DNA from: Planctomycetota bacterium | Lineage (GTDB): Bacteria > Planctomycetota > Phycisphaerae > WQYP01 | DNA length: 38,687 nucleotides | Assembly: GCA_021810145.1 (NCBI GenBank) | Contig: JAJZJL010000031.1 | Span: 1-38,687 of the forward strand | Direction: 5' to 3' | Shown here: piece after piece, positions 28,836 through 38,529 of the stretch | Position numbering within the stretch: position 1 is the stretch's first letter | Layout: each line of letters starts with the position of its first letter | The notes under the pieces: model-generated | The model's input: only the letters and a program-made list of their open reading frames with translations | Told to the model about the DNA's origin: nothing | Database searches by the model: none | Made by a program: the position numbers and the translations under genes

Positions 28836-29867
28836 TTACCACGCGAAGTAAAAACCCGATCCGTAAGATATTTTTTCCATTGTACGTATTTTAACCTGCG
28901 ACATTGGTTGCCATACCACCGCTCCTTCGTTGTATAATTCATGCACGCCATCCGGCAGGTAATTGTTGTTGGGCCGGTCCACGTGGTTGCTGGCCGGCGC
29001 ATAGGCCGAACCTTGACCACCCGTTCCCTGCCCCCATGTTGCCATGGCCCCCATGTATGTTCCGGGATCGGTTGGCGAAACGCCGCGCGTGCCCATCAGC
29101 GCCACATCGGAAGCCAGAATGGCACCCGGATTGGATTGCGGATTTTCCGCCGGCATGTGGCTTGTATGGGTATTGTAGAAGGTCCAAGTACTGTAGTTTG
29201 GCAATCTGGGATGGGTGCCACCCGCAAGCTCGCGCACCCGCATATCGTAGGCCTGGCTGTATCCTAATGGAAAGTTTGAATTTGGCGGCGCATTACCAAT
29301 TCCGCGGTCTACCCAATAGCAATAACCGCAATAGAAATCCCACCGATTCAGCAAGCCGGAACTCGGATCATAAAAATTCGGCCGAATCTGATTCGGCTGG
29401 CTGATCACACCGGGCTGCGTGGAAAACAAGATTGAAATACCCTTCGCATCAGGAGTAAGAATGCCTGGGCGGATATTCACCATTTTGTTGTTCACCACAC
29501 CAAAGCTTTCGTTGTAAAGCAGCGCAAAACCCCATTGTGCAACAAAGTTGGAGCTTAATGCCGTGCGGAACCCGCCGAAGGGAAGCATATCATCATTGGT
29601 CACCGGAAAGGCACCGAACTCATTGGAATATTCCTGCAGCGCCATGCCGATTTGCCGCAGATTTGATGCGCAAACCATCTGTTCGGCGGCGTACTTCGCC
29701 TTGGCCAGAGCCGGCAGCAGCAATGATATTAATAAAGCGATGATGGATATGACCACCAGCAATTCAATGAGCGTAAAAGCAGACACACTTCGCAACCTGT
29801 TGCTACTGGCCGTATTCGGATCCCACCGCTGCCGGCTGTGCAGCCGATTCAATGCCTGGCAGATCAT
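28836..29867 (-). CDS. Prepilin-type (DUF1559-like) pseudopilin
   Basis: [113 protein letters not shown]. Confidence 0.92.
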   Translation of the reverse strand: MICQALNRLHSRQRWDPNTASSNRLRSVSAFTLIELLVVISIIALLISLLLPALAKAKYAAEQMVCASNLRQIGMALQEYSNEFGAFPVTNDDMLPFGGFRTALSSNFVAQWGFALLYNESFGVVNNKMVNIRPGILTPDAKGISILFSTQPGVISQPNQIRPNFYDPSSGLLNRWDFYCGYCYWVDRGIGNAPPNSNFPLGYSQAYDMRVRELAGGTHPRLPNYSTWTFYNTHTSHMPAENPQSNPGAILASDVALMGTRGVSPTDPGTYMGAMATWGQGTGGQGSAYAPASNHVDRPNNNYLPDGVHELYNEGAVVWQPMSQVKIRTMEKISYGSGFYFAW

Positions 29868-30047
29868 AGAAATCTCCTTTCGGGCTTGCTACCCGCACAA
29901 GAGAGCGCCAAACACCGGATATCGTCACCCGGTCATTTCGTGCTTCGCTTTTTACTTTTCGGATGCATTTCCTCGCATCCATCCATCACCGCCAAAATGT
30001 CACTTTGCAATTGATTATTCTATGCCAATCTTCCGCGCATCGCAGTC

Positions 30048-30082
30048 CCACTTTTCATCAAATCCTGTACCACTTTTCATCA
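30048..30082 (-). promoter_or_regulatory. Tandem direct-repeat operator, copy B (upstream of pseudopilin-GH3-MFS-XylR operon)
   Basis: Plus strand CCACTTTTCATCA-aatcctgta-CCACTTTTCATCA, 22-bp period; -10-like TAGAAT (minus) at 30017-30022, 25 nt away; 181 bp upstream of ATG 29867. Confidence 0.75.
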
Positions 30083-30161
30083 CAATAACCTTCTGCCGGT
30101 GCCGAAACAATCCCCCTTCGCCATTGAATATCCGCGCCGCTATGCCATGCTGGCAATCCGC

Positions 30162-32072
30162 TCAACATAAGGTGGCCGGGCGGTGCGGGCGTTTGCGGCC
30201 AACCAAGCCCAGGCCCATAGCGCCAATGGCCAGCAGCCCCAAAGTGGCGGGTTCGGGAACAGCGCTGACGGTCAGGGTTACGGCCGTGGCCGAATCATTC
30301 AATGTGCCCGTATACGTCATGGTGCCGACGGTCAGCGTGCCGGTGGTCGAGCCGTTCGCAAATTCAAACGTGCCGGTTAGCCCCCCGGCGGCGTCAGCGA
30401 TCAGAGTGTAGGTACCGACAGGCACATTCGTATCGCCGCCGGCACTTAAATCAGCCAGATTGATGACGTTGGTTCCACTGACCGATGCGGCAGTACCGGC
30501 CAATATCTCCTGTACGGTGCTGCCGTAAAAGCCAAAGTCAATGGTACCACCCTGCAGGTTCAGTCCGCCGACGTTAATTTGCGCCTGTACAGTGCTGGAG
30601 GAAGTCGCGGAGTTTCCGGATTGGGGGCCGGGCATGTAGTCCGTGGCAACATTAAACGTACCGCCGGAATCAATCTGCAACAGGCTGGTGTCGGCGATGG
30701 TGGCCAAACCATTAAAGCCACCAGCCGCACTGCCCGCGGTATGGCCGAGAAGTTGCAAATCAGCCCCTTGGGTGATCTCCGTCGGTCCCGTGTAAGTGTT
30801 GGCACCCGTCAGCGACAACGACCCCGGCCCACCGGTCCTGCCGGGATCACTGTTAACCACTTTCAGGCCGCCATCCGCCCCGCCACCCGTGCCATTGAGC
30901 AGCGGATTATATATCACCGTACTGAATCCATTGGTATCGATTACCGCCCCGCCAGCCAGTACATTAAGATTCGTTGGTGTATATGTATGCTCGCCGCTGC
31001 CGCCGGGATTGGCGATCAAGCCGACACTGGCATTATATTCCTGAAGCGTGCCCCCGTTGAAATTCACAACAGTGGTGTTTGGCACTGCGGCACTGGTTGT
31101 CCCATTAAGCGATTCGGTGATGTCATGAACCGAAAGCACGCCGCCGTTCAAATTGACAATTGTGGTCACCAGATGGGAATTGCTGGAGCTTCCAGAGGTG
31201 ATGGAGCCGTAATTGTTATCGGTCGCCGTAACGACCCCGCTGTCAACATTCAGTGTTCCCGTCTGCCCACTACCGCTTCCGCCCGTACTGATCTGATTGG
31301 CCGTGACGGTACCACCCGTCCCACCGGCACCGACGTTCAACTCGCTTGCGCTGTTGGCCAAATTGGAATCATTGAGAAATGCTATAGCCCCGGTTCCAGT
31401 GATAATGACGCTGCCGCCGTCGACGTTCAGCGCGTTTCCGGTGAGTTTCCCCGCGCCATAGTTAATCTGAATGCGAGCCGACTCAGAAAGGGTACCACCG
31501 CTGTTTACGTTGATCACACCCGGTGCAGCGCCCAATCCGGCCGCGATTTGTTCCCCCTTGAGATAACCGCCACTTCCGATGTTCAGTGTCGCGGTGTAGA
31601 CCTCCGAAATCCCCGTGGGATTGTTGTTGTTATAGGTGCTATTATCGATCGTCAGGTTCTGCAGGGTTGCCGTTCCACCCTTGATCGCCAGGATTCCGGA
31701 ATCAGTGAGTGTATAGGACCCGGTACCAGCGCTTTGGAACGTGTAGTTATTTTTTGCCGTGCTGCTACCGACGGTCACACCGACAGCGCTAATGCCATTG
31801 GCCACCGAAACGGTATACGTGCCGCTTCCGGAAGTGGTGAATCCCGCCGCATCGGAACTATTCCACACCACATCGGATGTTCCATTGGACCAGTACGCGC
31901 CGCTGCTGTTCCAGGTGCCACTGCCGTTACTTCCGCCGGCCGCGGTCAGACCGGGGTCCCAGTTCAGCGTGGTAACGGTCGCGTTGGCAATGCTCACCCC
32001 AGCGAAAAGCAACACCGCTCCCGCTGCACGAATTGTGATACTCTTACATGATTGGGATATTAATGAAAGCAT
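30162..32072 (-). CDS. PEP-CTERM autotransporter-associated beta-strand repeat protein
   Basis: GSLSLTGANTYTGPTEITQGADLQLLGHTAG; C-terminus AVPEPATLGLLAIGAMGLGLVGRKRPHRPATLC; start preceded by AAGGAG. Confidence 0.88.
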   Translation of the reverse strand: MLSLISQSCKSITIRAAGAVLLFAGVSIANATVTTLNWDPGLTAAGGSNGSGTWNSSGAYWSNGTSDVVWNSSDAAGFTTSGSGTYTVSVANGISAVGVTVGSSTAKNNYTFQSAGTGSYTLTDSGILAIKGGTATLQNLTIDNSTYNNNNPTGISEVYTATLNIGSGGYLKGEQIAAGLGAAPGVINVNSGGTLSESARIQINYGAGKLTGNALNVDGGSVIITGTGAIAFLNDSNLANSASELNVGAGGTGGTVTANQISTGGSGSGQTGTLNVDSGVVTATDNNYGSITSGSSSNSHLVTTIVNLNGGVLSVHDITESLNGTTSAAVPNTTVVNFNGGTLQEYNASVGLIANPGGSGEHTYTPTNLNVLAGGAVIDTNGFSTVIYNPLLNGTGGGADGGLKVVNSDPGRTGGPGSLSLTGANTYTGPTEITQGADLQLLGHTAGSAAGGFNGLATIADTSLLQIDSGGTFNVATDYMPGPQSGNSATSSSTVQAQINVGGLNLQGGTIDFGFYGSTVQEILAGTAASVSGTNVINLADLSAGGDTNVPVGTYTLIADAAGGLTGTFEFANGSTTGTLTVGTMTYTGTLNDSATAVTLTVSAVPEPATLGLLAIGAMGLGLVGRKRPHRPATLC

Positions 32073-32242
32073 TTCTCTTACTCCTTAAAAGAACCGATAA
32101 TAGACATATCCACGTTCAGAAGTTCCAGGAAGAGGTCCGCTGCTTACACGGCCGCAGCATGGTTAACACTTCCTCGCAAAAATAAACACTGCATTACTTG
32201 TGCAGATGTAAAGTATGGCACAACCCGGCGGAAGCGGAAGAG

Positions 32243-32276
32243 CCATTTTTTATCATTTTTGTACCAATTTGTATCA
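32243..32276 (-). promoter_or_regulatory. Tandem direct-repeat operator, copy E (upstream of PEP-CTERM gene)
   Basis: Plus strand CCATTTTTTATCA-tttttgta-CCAATTTGTATCA, 21-bp period; -10-like CATACT (minus) at 32212-32217, 25 nt away; 171 bp upstream of ATG 32072. Confidence 0.6.
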
Positions 32277-32527
32277 AATATCCATACGCTTTCGGGAAAT
32301 AATCTCCAAGCGATCGGGGATCGTTCCATTCGGGGGTACTGTTCTTCATGAAACTCGTGTTGCGTATTCCGGCACCGGGTGCCAGTTGGAGACGAACCAT
32401 GACAGCGGTTTGGTTTGGCCAATGTTTACACAGCCCCGGGCAAACATTGGCAACATAAACAAGTTGCCAGGCCGGAAAACTATCTGGCTTGATGCCGCCA
32501 ACTACCTGATTTTGTGGTTGATTTCGA

Positions 32528-33952
32528 TTATTGGCCAATTGGAACCAATGTATATTCGTGCGGTACAGCTTGCGCGGCCTGCCGCTCCGCCTTGGCTACC
32601 ACATGCTGCAAAGAGGAGAAGCCACGCATAATTTTATCCACCGCCCGGCGGGCCGCCGGATTTGATTCGGTATCTACCGGGAATATCGGGCCGCGCGGCG
32701 CATGGAAGAATGTCGGACGATGAAAAATGTTCGCCATTGGAAGTTGAACCTGCTGCCAACCCGCAAATCGCACTTCGGTACGTTGCCATGCCAGTGCCAA
32801 AACCCGATAAGCCTGCTCCATCATGGGTGTTACATACCGGGCCAGATTGACACCGTGCGCCAGTTCAGCACTGCTGAAGGTTCCAACCGTTTGGCCGTCA
32901 ATCCGCAATTGATATGCGGCAGCGCTTAAGTGCGTGACCTTCAGGATCTCACGATCCAAGGCATGGTAGAAACCACTGGCCTTGATCACCATGGCTGTGA
33001 CGGGATTGGTGTACTGAAAATTCGGGCTTCGGGCCGGCCACAACCTCTGCGGCGCAAAGAGCGGCCATTTGTCATGCAACGACATAATCGGCATCGGCAG
33101 GGATCCGTCCACCTGCCGCCAGGAAAGCGTGCCGTTGGTATCAGTAACGCCGTTTACTGTGGTATTGGCTGATTTTCCAACATGGCGGTCCTCGGCGTTA
33201 ATACGCACCGATGTTACGATCGCCGGTGCCCCCCACGCCTTAAGAAGCGTTTGCGCCATGACCAGATGACCGGCCGCACACGGGTGAATGCGTCCCGGAA
33301 TGATCATCCGGGCGAGTTTCAGATTTATTTTTACCGCCTTTTTGAGCACCGCAACCAGCGGGGCATTAAAATCCACCAGAAAGAGATGATCGCGTTTGGC
33401 GAGTTGCCGATTATATTGACCGTAGCGAATCAGCACATTGTTGTAGCTGCCTTTGGCCTTCCGGTCGAGCATGAAGCCTGGGGGATGGGAAAAATCATCC
33501 CACGGCGTGGAGTTGATCATCACAATGCGTGCATTAGGCAGATGAGATTTCAGGGAATGTAAAATGTGCTTTAAACCGCGGCGATAAATATCAAATAATC
33601 GTTTGGAATAGGGTCTGTAGCCGGCGTCGTTCTGACCCAGCAGATAGACAATGACATTGGGTTTGAACGGAAACACATCCCGTTTAAGCCGCTGATCAAT
33701 CGGCCCCGCCCAACCGCCGGTTACGCGGTCTCCACCTATTCCGGAATTGACAAATTTAACTTTGAGTTTTGGATAGTGCGTCAACACGTAGGTTTCCACA
33801 TCGGTGGTGTAGTACCGCTGGGCGGTAATGCTGTAACCATAAAAGCAGACGCGATCGCCATTTTTCAGAAAAAACGGATCGGCCGCCGTCGCCATTTGGC
33901 CGGCACCTAGAACCAACAGCATGAACATGACAAAACCGGAGATACGGGTCAT
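32528..33952 (-). CDS. SGNH/GDSL-hydrolase-family secreted protein with altered catalytic motifs
   Basis: FLKNGDRVCFYGYSITAQRYYTTDVETYVLTHYPKLKVKFVNSGIGGDRV; YLLGQNDAGYRPYS; IIPGRIHPCAAGHLVMAQTLLKAWGAP. Confidence 0.85.
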   Translation of the reverse strand: MTRISGFVMFMLLVLGAGQMATAADPFFLKNGDRVCFYGYSITAQRYYTTDVETYVLTHYPKLKVKFVNSGIGGDRVTGGWAGPIDQRLKRDVFPFKPNVIVYLLGQNDAGYRPYSKRLFDIYRRGLKHILHSLKSHLPNARIVMINSTPWDDFSHPPGFMLDRKAKGSYNNVLIRYGQYNRQLAKRDHLFLVDFNAPLVAVLKKAVKINLKLARMIIPGRIHPCAAGHLVMAQTLLKAWGAPAIVTSVRINAEDRHVGKSANTTVNGVTDTNGTLSWRQVDGSLPMPIMSLHDKWPLFAPQRLWPARSPNFQYTNPVTAMVIKASGFYHALDREILKVTHLSAAAYQLRIDGQTVGTFSSAELAHGVNLARYVTPMMEQAYRVLALAWQRTEVRFAGWQQVQLPMANIFHRPTFFHAPRGPIFPVDTESNPAARRAVDKIMRGFSSLQHVVAKAERQAAQAVPHEYTLVPIGQ

Positions 33953-34002
33953 CAGCGACTCCTGTTTGATGAAGTTAAAGCATTTACTAAAAAGCTAACG
34001 CA

Positions 34003-35028
34003 TTACCAGGCAAAATAGAAACTTTTGCTCAATGTGGCCTCAAGGGTTCGCACCTTTATTTTGGCCATCGGAACGAACGAGACCGAACCGTCATTGTAGA
34101 GTTCATGTTCGCCATCCGGCAGGTAATTATTATTCGGTGTGTCGACATGATTGCACGCCGGCACATACGATGAACCCAGCGTGTTTGGAGCCTGCACGGA
34201 AGCGCCCATGGTGCCGGATGGATCGGTCATAATGGCAATGTCCGACGCCAAAAGAGCGCCGGGGTTCGATTGAGGATTTTCCGCCGGCATGTGTACGGTG
34301 CTGTGGTTGTTAAAAAACTCCCAACTGCGGTAGTTCGGATCTCTGACGCCTTTAAGTTCAATCGATCTCATATCGTAAGCCATGCTGTAACCATCCGGAA
34401 GTGTTGCGCCGGGGGACATGCCTGTGCCACGATCCACCCAGTAGCAATAACCTGAATACCATGCCCAATAATCACAAAGGCCCGTGGATGCATTAAAATA
34501 CTTGGATGTCGGGTCCAACTGATTTCGTTCGGTAAACTTCAGCCCTGGCTCCGTGGAAAAGAGCATGGAGATGCCCTTGGCATCAGGTGTGAGAATTCCC
34601 GGTCGGACGTTAACCATTTTTTGATTTACAACCCCAAACGATCCGTTATAAAGCAGCGACCATCCCCATTGCGCCACACCGTTTCTGGCATCGCTGGCGC
34701 GAAATCCGCCGAAAGGCAACATATTATCATTTGTCGGCGGATAAGCCTGATATTCATTTGAATATTCCTGTATGCCAATGCCCAGCTCTCTGAGATTCGA
34801 TGCGCAGACAATCTGCTCCGCCACACTTTTTGCTTTGGCCAGAGCGGGCAGCAGCAACGCAATGAGTACCGCGATAATCGAAATCACCACCAGGAGTTCA
34901 ATTAACGTAAACCCCGCCGCCGGCATCCTCAACACACCCAGTGATCGCATGATCGTCATTTGTCCCACTTTTTCCTGCGGCCCGGAGCACCTGGAACCTG
35001 ACAATACATTGACAACACAACTTTTCAT
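34003..35028 (-). CDS. Prepilin-type (DUF1559-like) pseudopilin
   Basis: Start MKSCVV at 35028 after [110 protein letters not shown]. Confidence 0.92.
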   Translation of the reverse strand: MKSCVVNVLSGSRCSGPQEKVGQMTIMRSLGVLRMPAAGFTLIELLVVISIIAVLIALLLPALAKAKSVAEQIVCASNLRELGIGIQEYSNEYQAYPPTNDNMLPFGGFRASDARNGVAQWGWSLLYNGSFGVVNQKMVNVRPGILTPDAKGISMLFSTEPGLKFTERNQLDPTSKYFNASTGLCDYWAWYSGYCYWVDRGTGMSPGATLPDGYSMAYDMRSIELKGVRDPNYRSWEFFNNHSTVHMPAENPQSNPGALLASDIAIMTDPSGTMGASVQAPNTLGSSYVPACNHVDTPNNNYLPDGEHELYNDGSVSFVPMAKIKVRTLEATLSKSFYFAW

Positions 35029-35193
35029 TATGTCCTCCTTTCGAACATTCGATACCATTTAAGTTCACTGATTGCAGCATCCAGCGCCGTTCAGCTTCAG
35101 CTTGTCAATCTTCTTGCACGGACGGGATATTGTTGGCGAGCATCCGCGATCCGATATAAGCAACCATACACATTTCCCGCCGCGTGTGAAGTT

Positions 35194-35227
35194 CCAATTT
35201 TTATCAAAGCTGTACCACTTTTTATAA
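35194..35227 (-). promoter_or_regulatory. Tandem direct-repeat operator, copy C (upstream of pseudopilin-SGNH unit)
   Basis: Plus strand CCAATTTTTATCA-aagctgta-CCACTTTTTATAA, 21-bp period; -10-like TATGGT (minus) at 35163-35168, 25 nt away; 166 bp upstream of ATG 35028. Confidence 0.7.
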
Positions 35228-35639
35228 CAACCGAGGACACATCAATCAGATCAACGGGCGGCGGTCGCATGGCATTCATGCGGCAATCCGGTGTCACACC
35301 ACACCGCCGATGACATGAATCTTTGTCCGATCTTTTGTTCTCGCTCATATCATTCGGGGACACCCATGCTGAATCGCAATCCGGAATCTCCCCGGGGCCG
35401 GGGACGGCGCCAGTTCCGTTGCGGCACAATCCAGACGCTGACACTTTCAGCCATCTGTACATCTGCATGGAATCCGGGAATAACCCGCGTCCGCGGGGTC
35501 ACCGAGTGCGGATATTCTTACAGAATTTTTTGCGTTGCAGGCGGCATCGAGCCGTATACGAATTGGCACCGTTGGACAAATGCATGGCCGCGCACATTGC
35601 CGGCGTTTGAGCCGGGCCGAACGCCAATACCCGTCATTG

Positions 35640-36647
35640 TTATCGCCGGAGGTCGGATTGCGGAATAAATTTCATTTTCCTCAGCCATCGAACACAGTCC
35701 TCCGGCCATTGGGTGCTGTCGGTACCAACCGCACCGAGACCAAAGCCGTGCTTGCCGTGCTTAAATTCCACGAGCTTGGCCGGCACATTGTTGCGCCGCA
35801 GGGCCGCGTAAAAGCGCTTTTCGTTCTGATGGTTGACGGTGCGGTCATCATGAGCGTAAAAAATAAAAGCGGGCGGCGTCAGCGGCGTAACATTAAGCTC
35901 TCCGGAGAAATATTCTTCAACATCCAGCGGCGCATGACGGCCCAGAAGATTATGCCGTGTGCCACGGTTGGCAAGTCCCGGCATCATGGATGTGGTGGGG
36001 TAACCCAGAACGAGAAAATCCGGCCGTGTGCTGAATCGGTTGAGCGGATCCCGGGCATTGGGATTACCCGGTCGCCAGTGCACGCCGGCCAAAGTTGCCA
36101 GTGATCCTCCGGCTGAAAATCCCATTACACCCAGACGATGTGAATCAACATGCCATCGCTGCGCGTGGGCACGGATAATCTGCACGGCACGCCGCACGTC
36201 CTGCAGCGGCCAAGGTACGCCGCTGGCGGGCAGGCCCTGCTGAGGCAGGCGATATTTGAGCACATAGCAGCTTACCCCCACCTTATTGAACCAGCGGGCC
36301 ACGCGATAACCTTCCAGGGAAATCGCTTCAACGCCATAACCACCGCCAGCGCAAATAACAATTCCACAACCATTGGCCGTCTTTTCAGGGGCGGGAAAAA
36401 GCGTCAGCGTAGGCCAGAGAACCGGATGCAGGATAATACGCCCTTTGTGCTTTTTCATGAAGCTGTGTCCCGCCCGTTGTGCCGGCGTGACATGCAATCC
36501 GGGCCATACGGGAATCACGCGCGGTGCGGCGGCTGTGGTTGCCGTGACCAGCATCATAATGAAAGCACCCGAGAACCACTTCGCCTGTGATCGCACAAAT
36601 CGCAAAACATCATTGGAGCGCGGCAAGATGCTGACGAATCTACGCAA
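35640..36647 (-). CDS. Secreted alpha/beta hydrolase (acetyl-xylan-esterase-like / BD-FAE type)
   Basis: GIVICAGGGYGVEAISLEGYRVARWFNKVGVSCYVLKYRLP; RLGVMGFSAGGSLATLAGVHW (GFSAGG nucleophile elbow); FIFYAHDDRTV; KHGKHGFGL. TTG start. Confidence 0.88.
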   Translation of the reverse strand: MRRFVSILPRSNDVLRFVRSQAKWFSGAFIMMLVTATTAAAPRVIPVWPGLHVTPAQRAGHSFMKKHKGRIILHPVLWPTLTLFPAPEKTANGCGIVICAGGGYGVEAISLEGYRVARWFNKVGVSCYVLKYRLPQQGLPASGVPWPLQDVRRAVQIIRAHAQRWHVDSHRLGVMGFSAGGSLATLAGVHWRPGNPNARDPLNRFSTRPDFLVLGYPTTSMMPGLANRGTRHNLLGRHAPLDVEEYFSGELNVTPLTPPAFIFYAHDDRTVNHQNEKRFYAALRRNNVPAKLVEFKHGKHGFGLGAVGTDSTQWPEDCVRWLRKMKFIPQSDLRR

Positions 36648-36768
36648 AGGCGGCTTCCTTCTTCCGTCAAATGTGAAAAACGTGCTTGTCTACGAGAATG
36701 TGAAAACAAACTCCCCCGCGCGTTGATGCGAAGGGGATGTCTGCTCACTGAATACACTGCGTTTTGCA

Positions 36769-37827
36769 TTACCATGCATAGTAATTATGACCGTTGAAGT
36801 AATGCACTTTCATCTGCCCCTTTCCAACCCAGGCAACAGATCCATCGTTGTACAGATCATGGACACCATCGGGCAGATAGTTATTATTCGGCGTGTCGAC
36901 GTGATTGGAGAATGGAGCCAATCCGGACAATGGTCCTCCAGCGGGTCCCCAATCCCCCATGGCTCCCATCGTTCCGGTTGGATCAGTCATCAGCGCGATA
37001 TCGGATGCCAAAAGAGTGCCGGGACCCGCGGTAACATTTTCCGCGGGCATATGCGACGTGTTGGTATTGAAGTACTGCCACTTGGTCAAATCCTCCAATG
37101 GACTGATGGGGGCACCTCGGCTCTGCAGAATGTTCGACAAGTCAAAAGCCGCACTATATCCTTCCGGCGTTTTTGAAACGATACTGGAATTCGGGATCGA
37201 TCCGGGAGTGTCGCCACCGGTCCCACGATCCACCCAGTAACAATACCCGGACGAAAAGTTCCACTGTTTAAGCAGCCCGGTTGACGGAACGTAATACGAA
37301 TGAGGACCCGAGGAAATGATCTGATTCGGCTGGCTGATAACACCCGGCTGGGTGGAAAAAAGCAAGGCCACGCCCTTCGCATTGGGAGTGAGAATGCCCG
37401 GACGAATGGTCGAAGGCTCCATTTGCTTGCCATTGGGTGCCAGGCCAAAATCGTTCGCACTGCAATACAGCAACGACAATCCCCAGGCCGGAATAAGATA
37501 TCCGGGACTGGGATACCTGAATCCCCCCATGGGGTACATGGATCCAGCGTTGACGGGATAATTACCATACTCGTTGGCATATTCATGCATCGCGATGCCC
37601 AATTGCCGAAGATTTGAGGAGCAGACAACCTGCTCGGCCACATACTTCGCCCTGGCCAATGCCGGCAATAGCAGGCTGATCAGCAACGCGATAATGGAAA
37701 TAACCACCAGCAATTCAATGAGCGTAAATCCACCCGCGGAGCGAATACGTCCGGCGGAACTGATTACCGTTCTTCGGACAGTGCCGTGCCACACACGATA
37801 CTTTGCATGCGACCTCTGACTTGTCAT
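36769..37827 (-). CDS. Prepilin-type (DUF1559-like) pseudopilin
   Basis: Start MTSQRSHAKYRV at 37827. [99 protein letters not shown]. Confidence 0.92.
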   Translation of the reverse strand: MTSQRSHAKYRVWHGTVRRTVISSAGRIRSAGGFTLIELLVVISIIALLISLLLPALARAKYVAEQVVCSSNLRQLGIAMHEYANEYGNYPVNAGSMYPMGGFRYPSPGYLIPAWGLSLLYCSANDFGLAPNGKQMEPSTIRPGILTPNAKGVALLFSTQPGVISQPNQIISSGPHSYYVPSTGLLKQWNFSSGYCYWVDRGTGGDTPGSIPNSSIVSKTPEGYSAAFDLSNILQSRGAPISPLEDLTKWQYFNTNTSHMPAENVTAGPGTLLASDIALMTDPTGTMGAMGDWGPAGGPLSGLAPFSNHVDTPNNNYLPDGVHDLYNDGSVAWVGKGQMKVHYFNGHNYYAW

Positions 37828-37999
37828 AAAACTACCCTTTCCGGCTGTCGCCAGATATCGAGACCCAAAATACCGCACCACCGAACCGACGGTGCCCTGA
37901 CCAATAACTTTTCATTTTCCTCGCCGGAACCGCGACTCAGCGGCCCTGACATAAATCTGTTAATGCTTACTATACACTTCTCCCATGGCAATAGAAGTC

Positions 38000-38033
38000 C
38001 CACTTTTCATCAAACGTGTACCACTTTTTATCA
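38000..38033 (-). promoter_or_regulatory. Tandem direct-repeat operator, copy D (upstream of pseudopilin-esterase unit)
   Basis: Plus strand CCACTTTTCATCA-aacgtgta-CCACTTTTTATCA, 21-bp period; -10-like TATAGT (minus) at 37969-37974, 25 nt away; 173 bp upstream of ATG 37827. Confidence 0.75.
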
Positions 38034-38529
38034 GGTGCCATCAACACCTTTGAAGCCGCGACAGATTTGCAATCACCAGCCCCAGCCTTCTGTCCACCGC
38101 CATATTCAGGTTCACAACCCATGCTCGGTCGATGTTTCCTCCACAGGATGGATTTCCAAAGAGGCTCCGTATCCGCTGCGGCTGGCAGAGCAGTTCAGTC
38201 GGAATACCAATTTTTCTCGCGCATTTCCGGCCGGTCGGTCAATTGTCGCAGATTTGCTTAGGTCGAATATTCACACTTATTGAAATGCAATTCCTTTAGG
38301 CGAACACGTAAGGTGCCAGGTCCAGTCGACGGAAACCCGTTCAAGCTCCATTGCAGCCATTGAGTCAAGTGGCAATGGAGCGTTCAAATTGGAATATTCG
38401 CGGCAACGGACGCCGTTGGCACGAGGTGACTTGTGTGCCCGGCAAATAGGTGGTCGGTTGCCAGGATATCTGATCAAGGCCGCAGCAAAGCCGCCAGCAC
38501 ATTTGCGTTACAGGGGACGGATCATGATC

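Noticed and set aside
30579-32051. 490-aa plus-strand ORF antisense to a PEP-CTERM gene
   Set aside because: Long open antisense frame caused by the repeat gene's codon bias; no recognisable domain, while the minus ORF has a signal peptide, repeats and a PEP-CTERM end.
38277-38477. 66-aa minus ORF near the right edge
   Set aside because: No recognisable motifs; lies downstream of the GH3 stop at 38530. Insufficient support.
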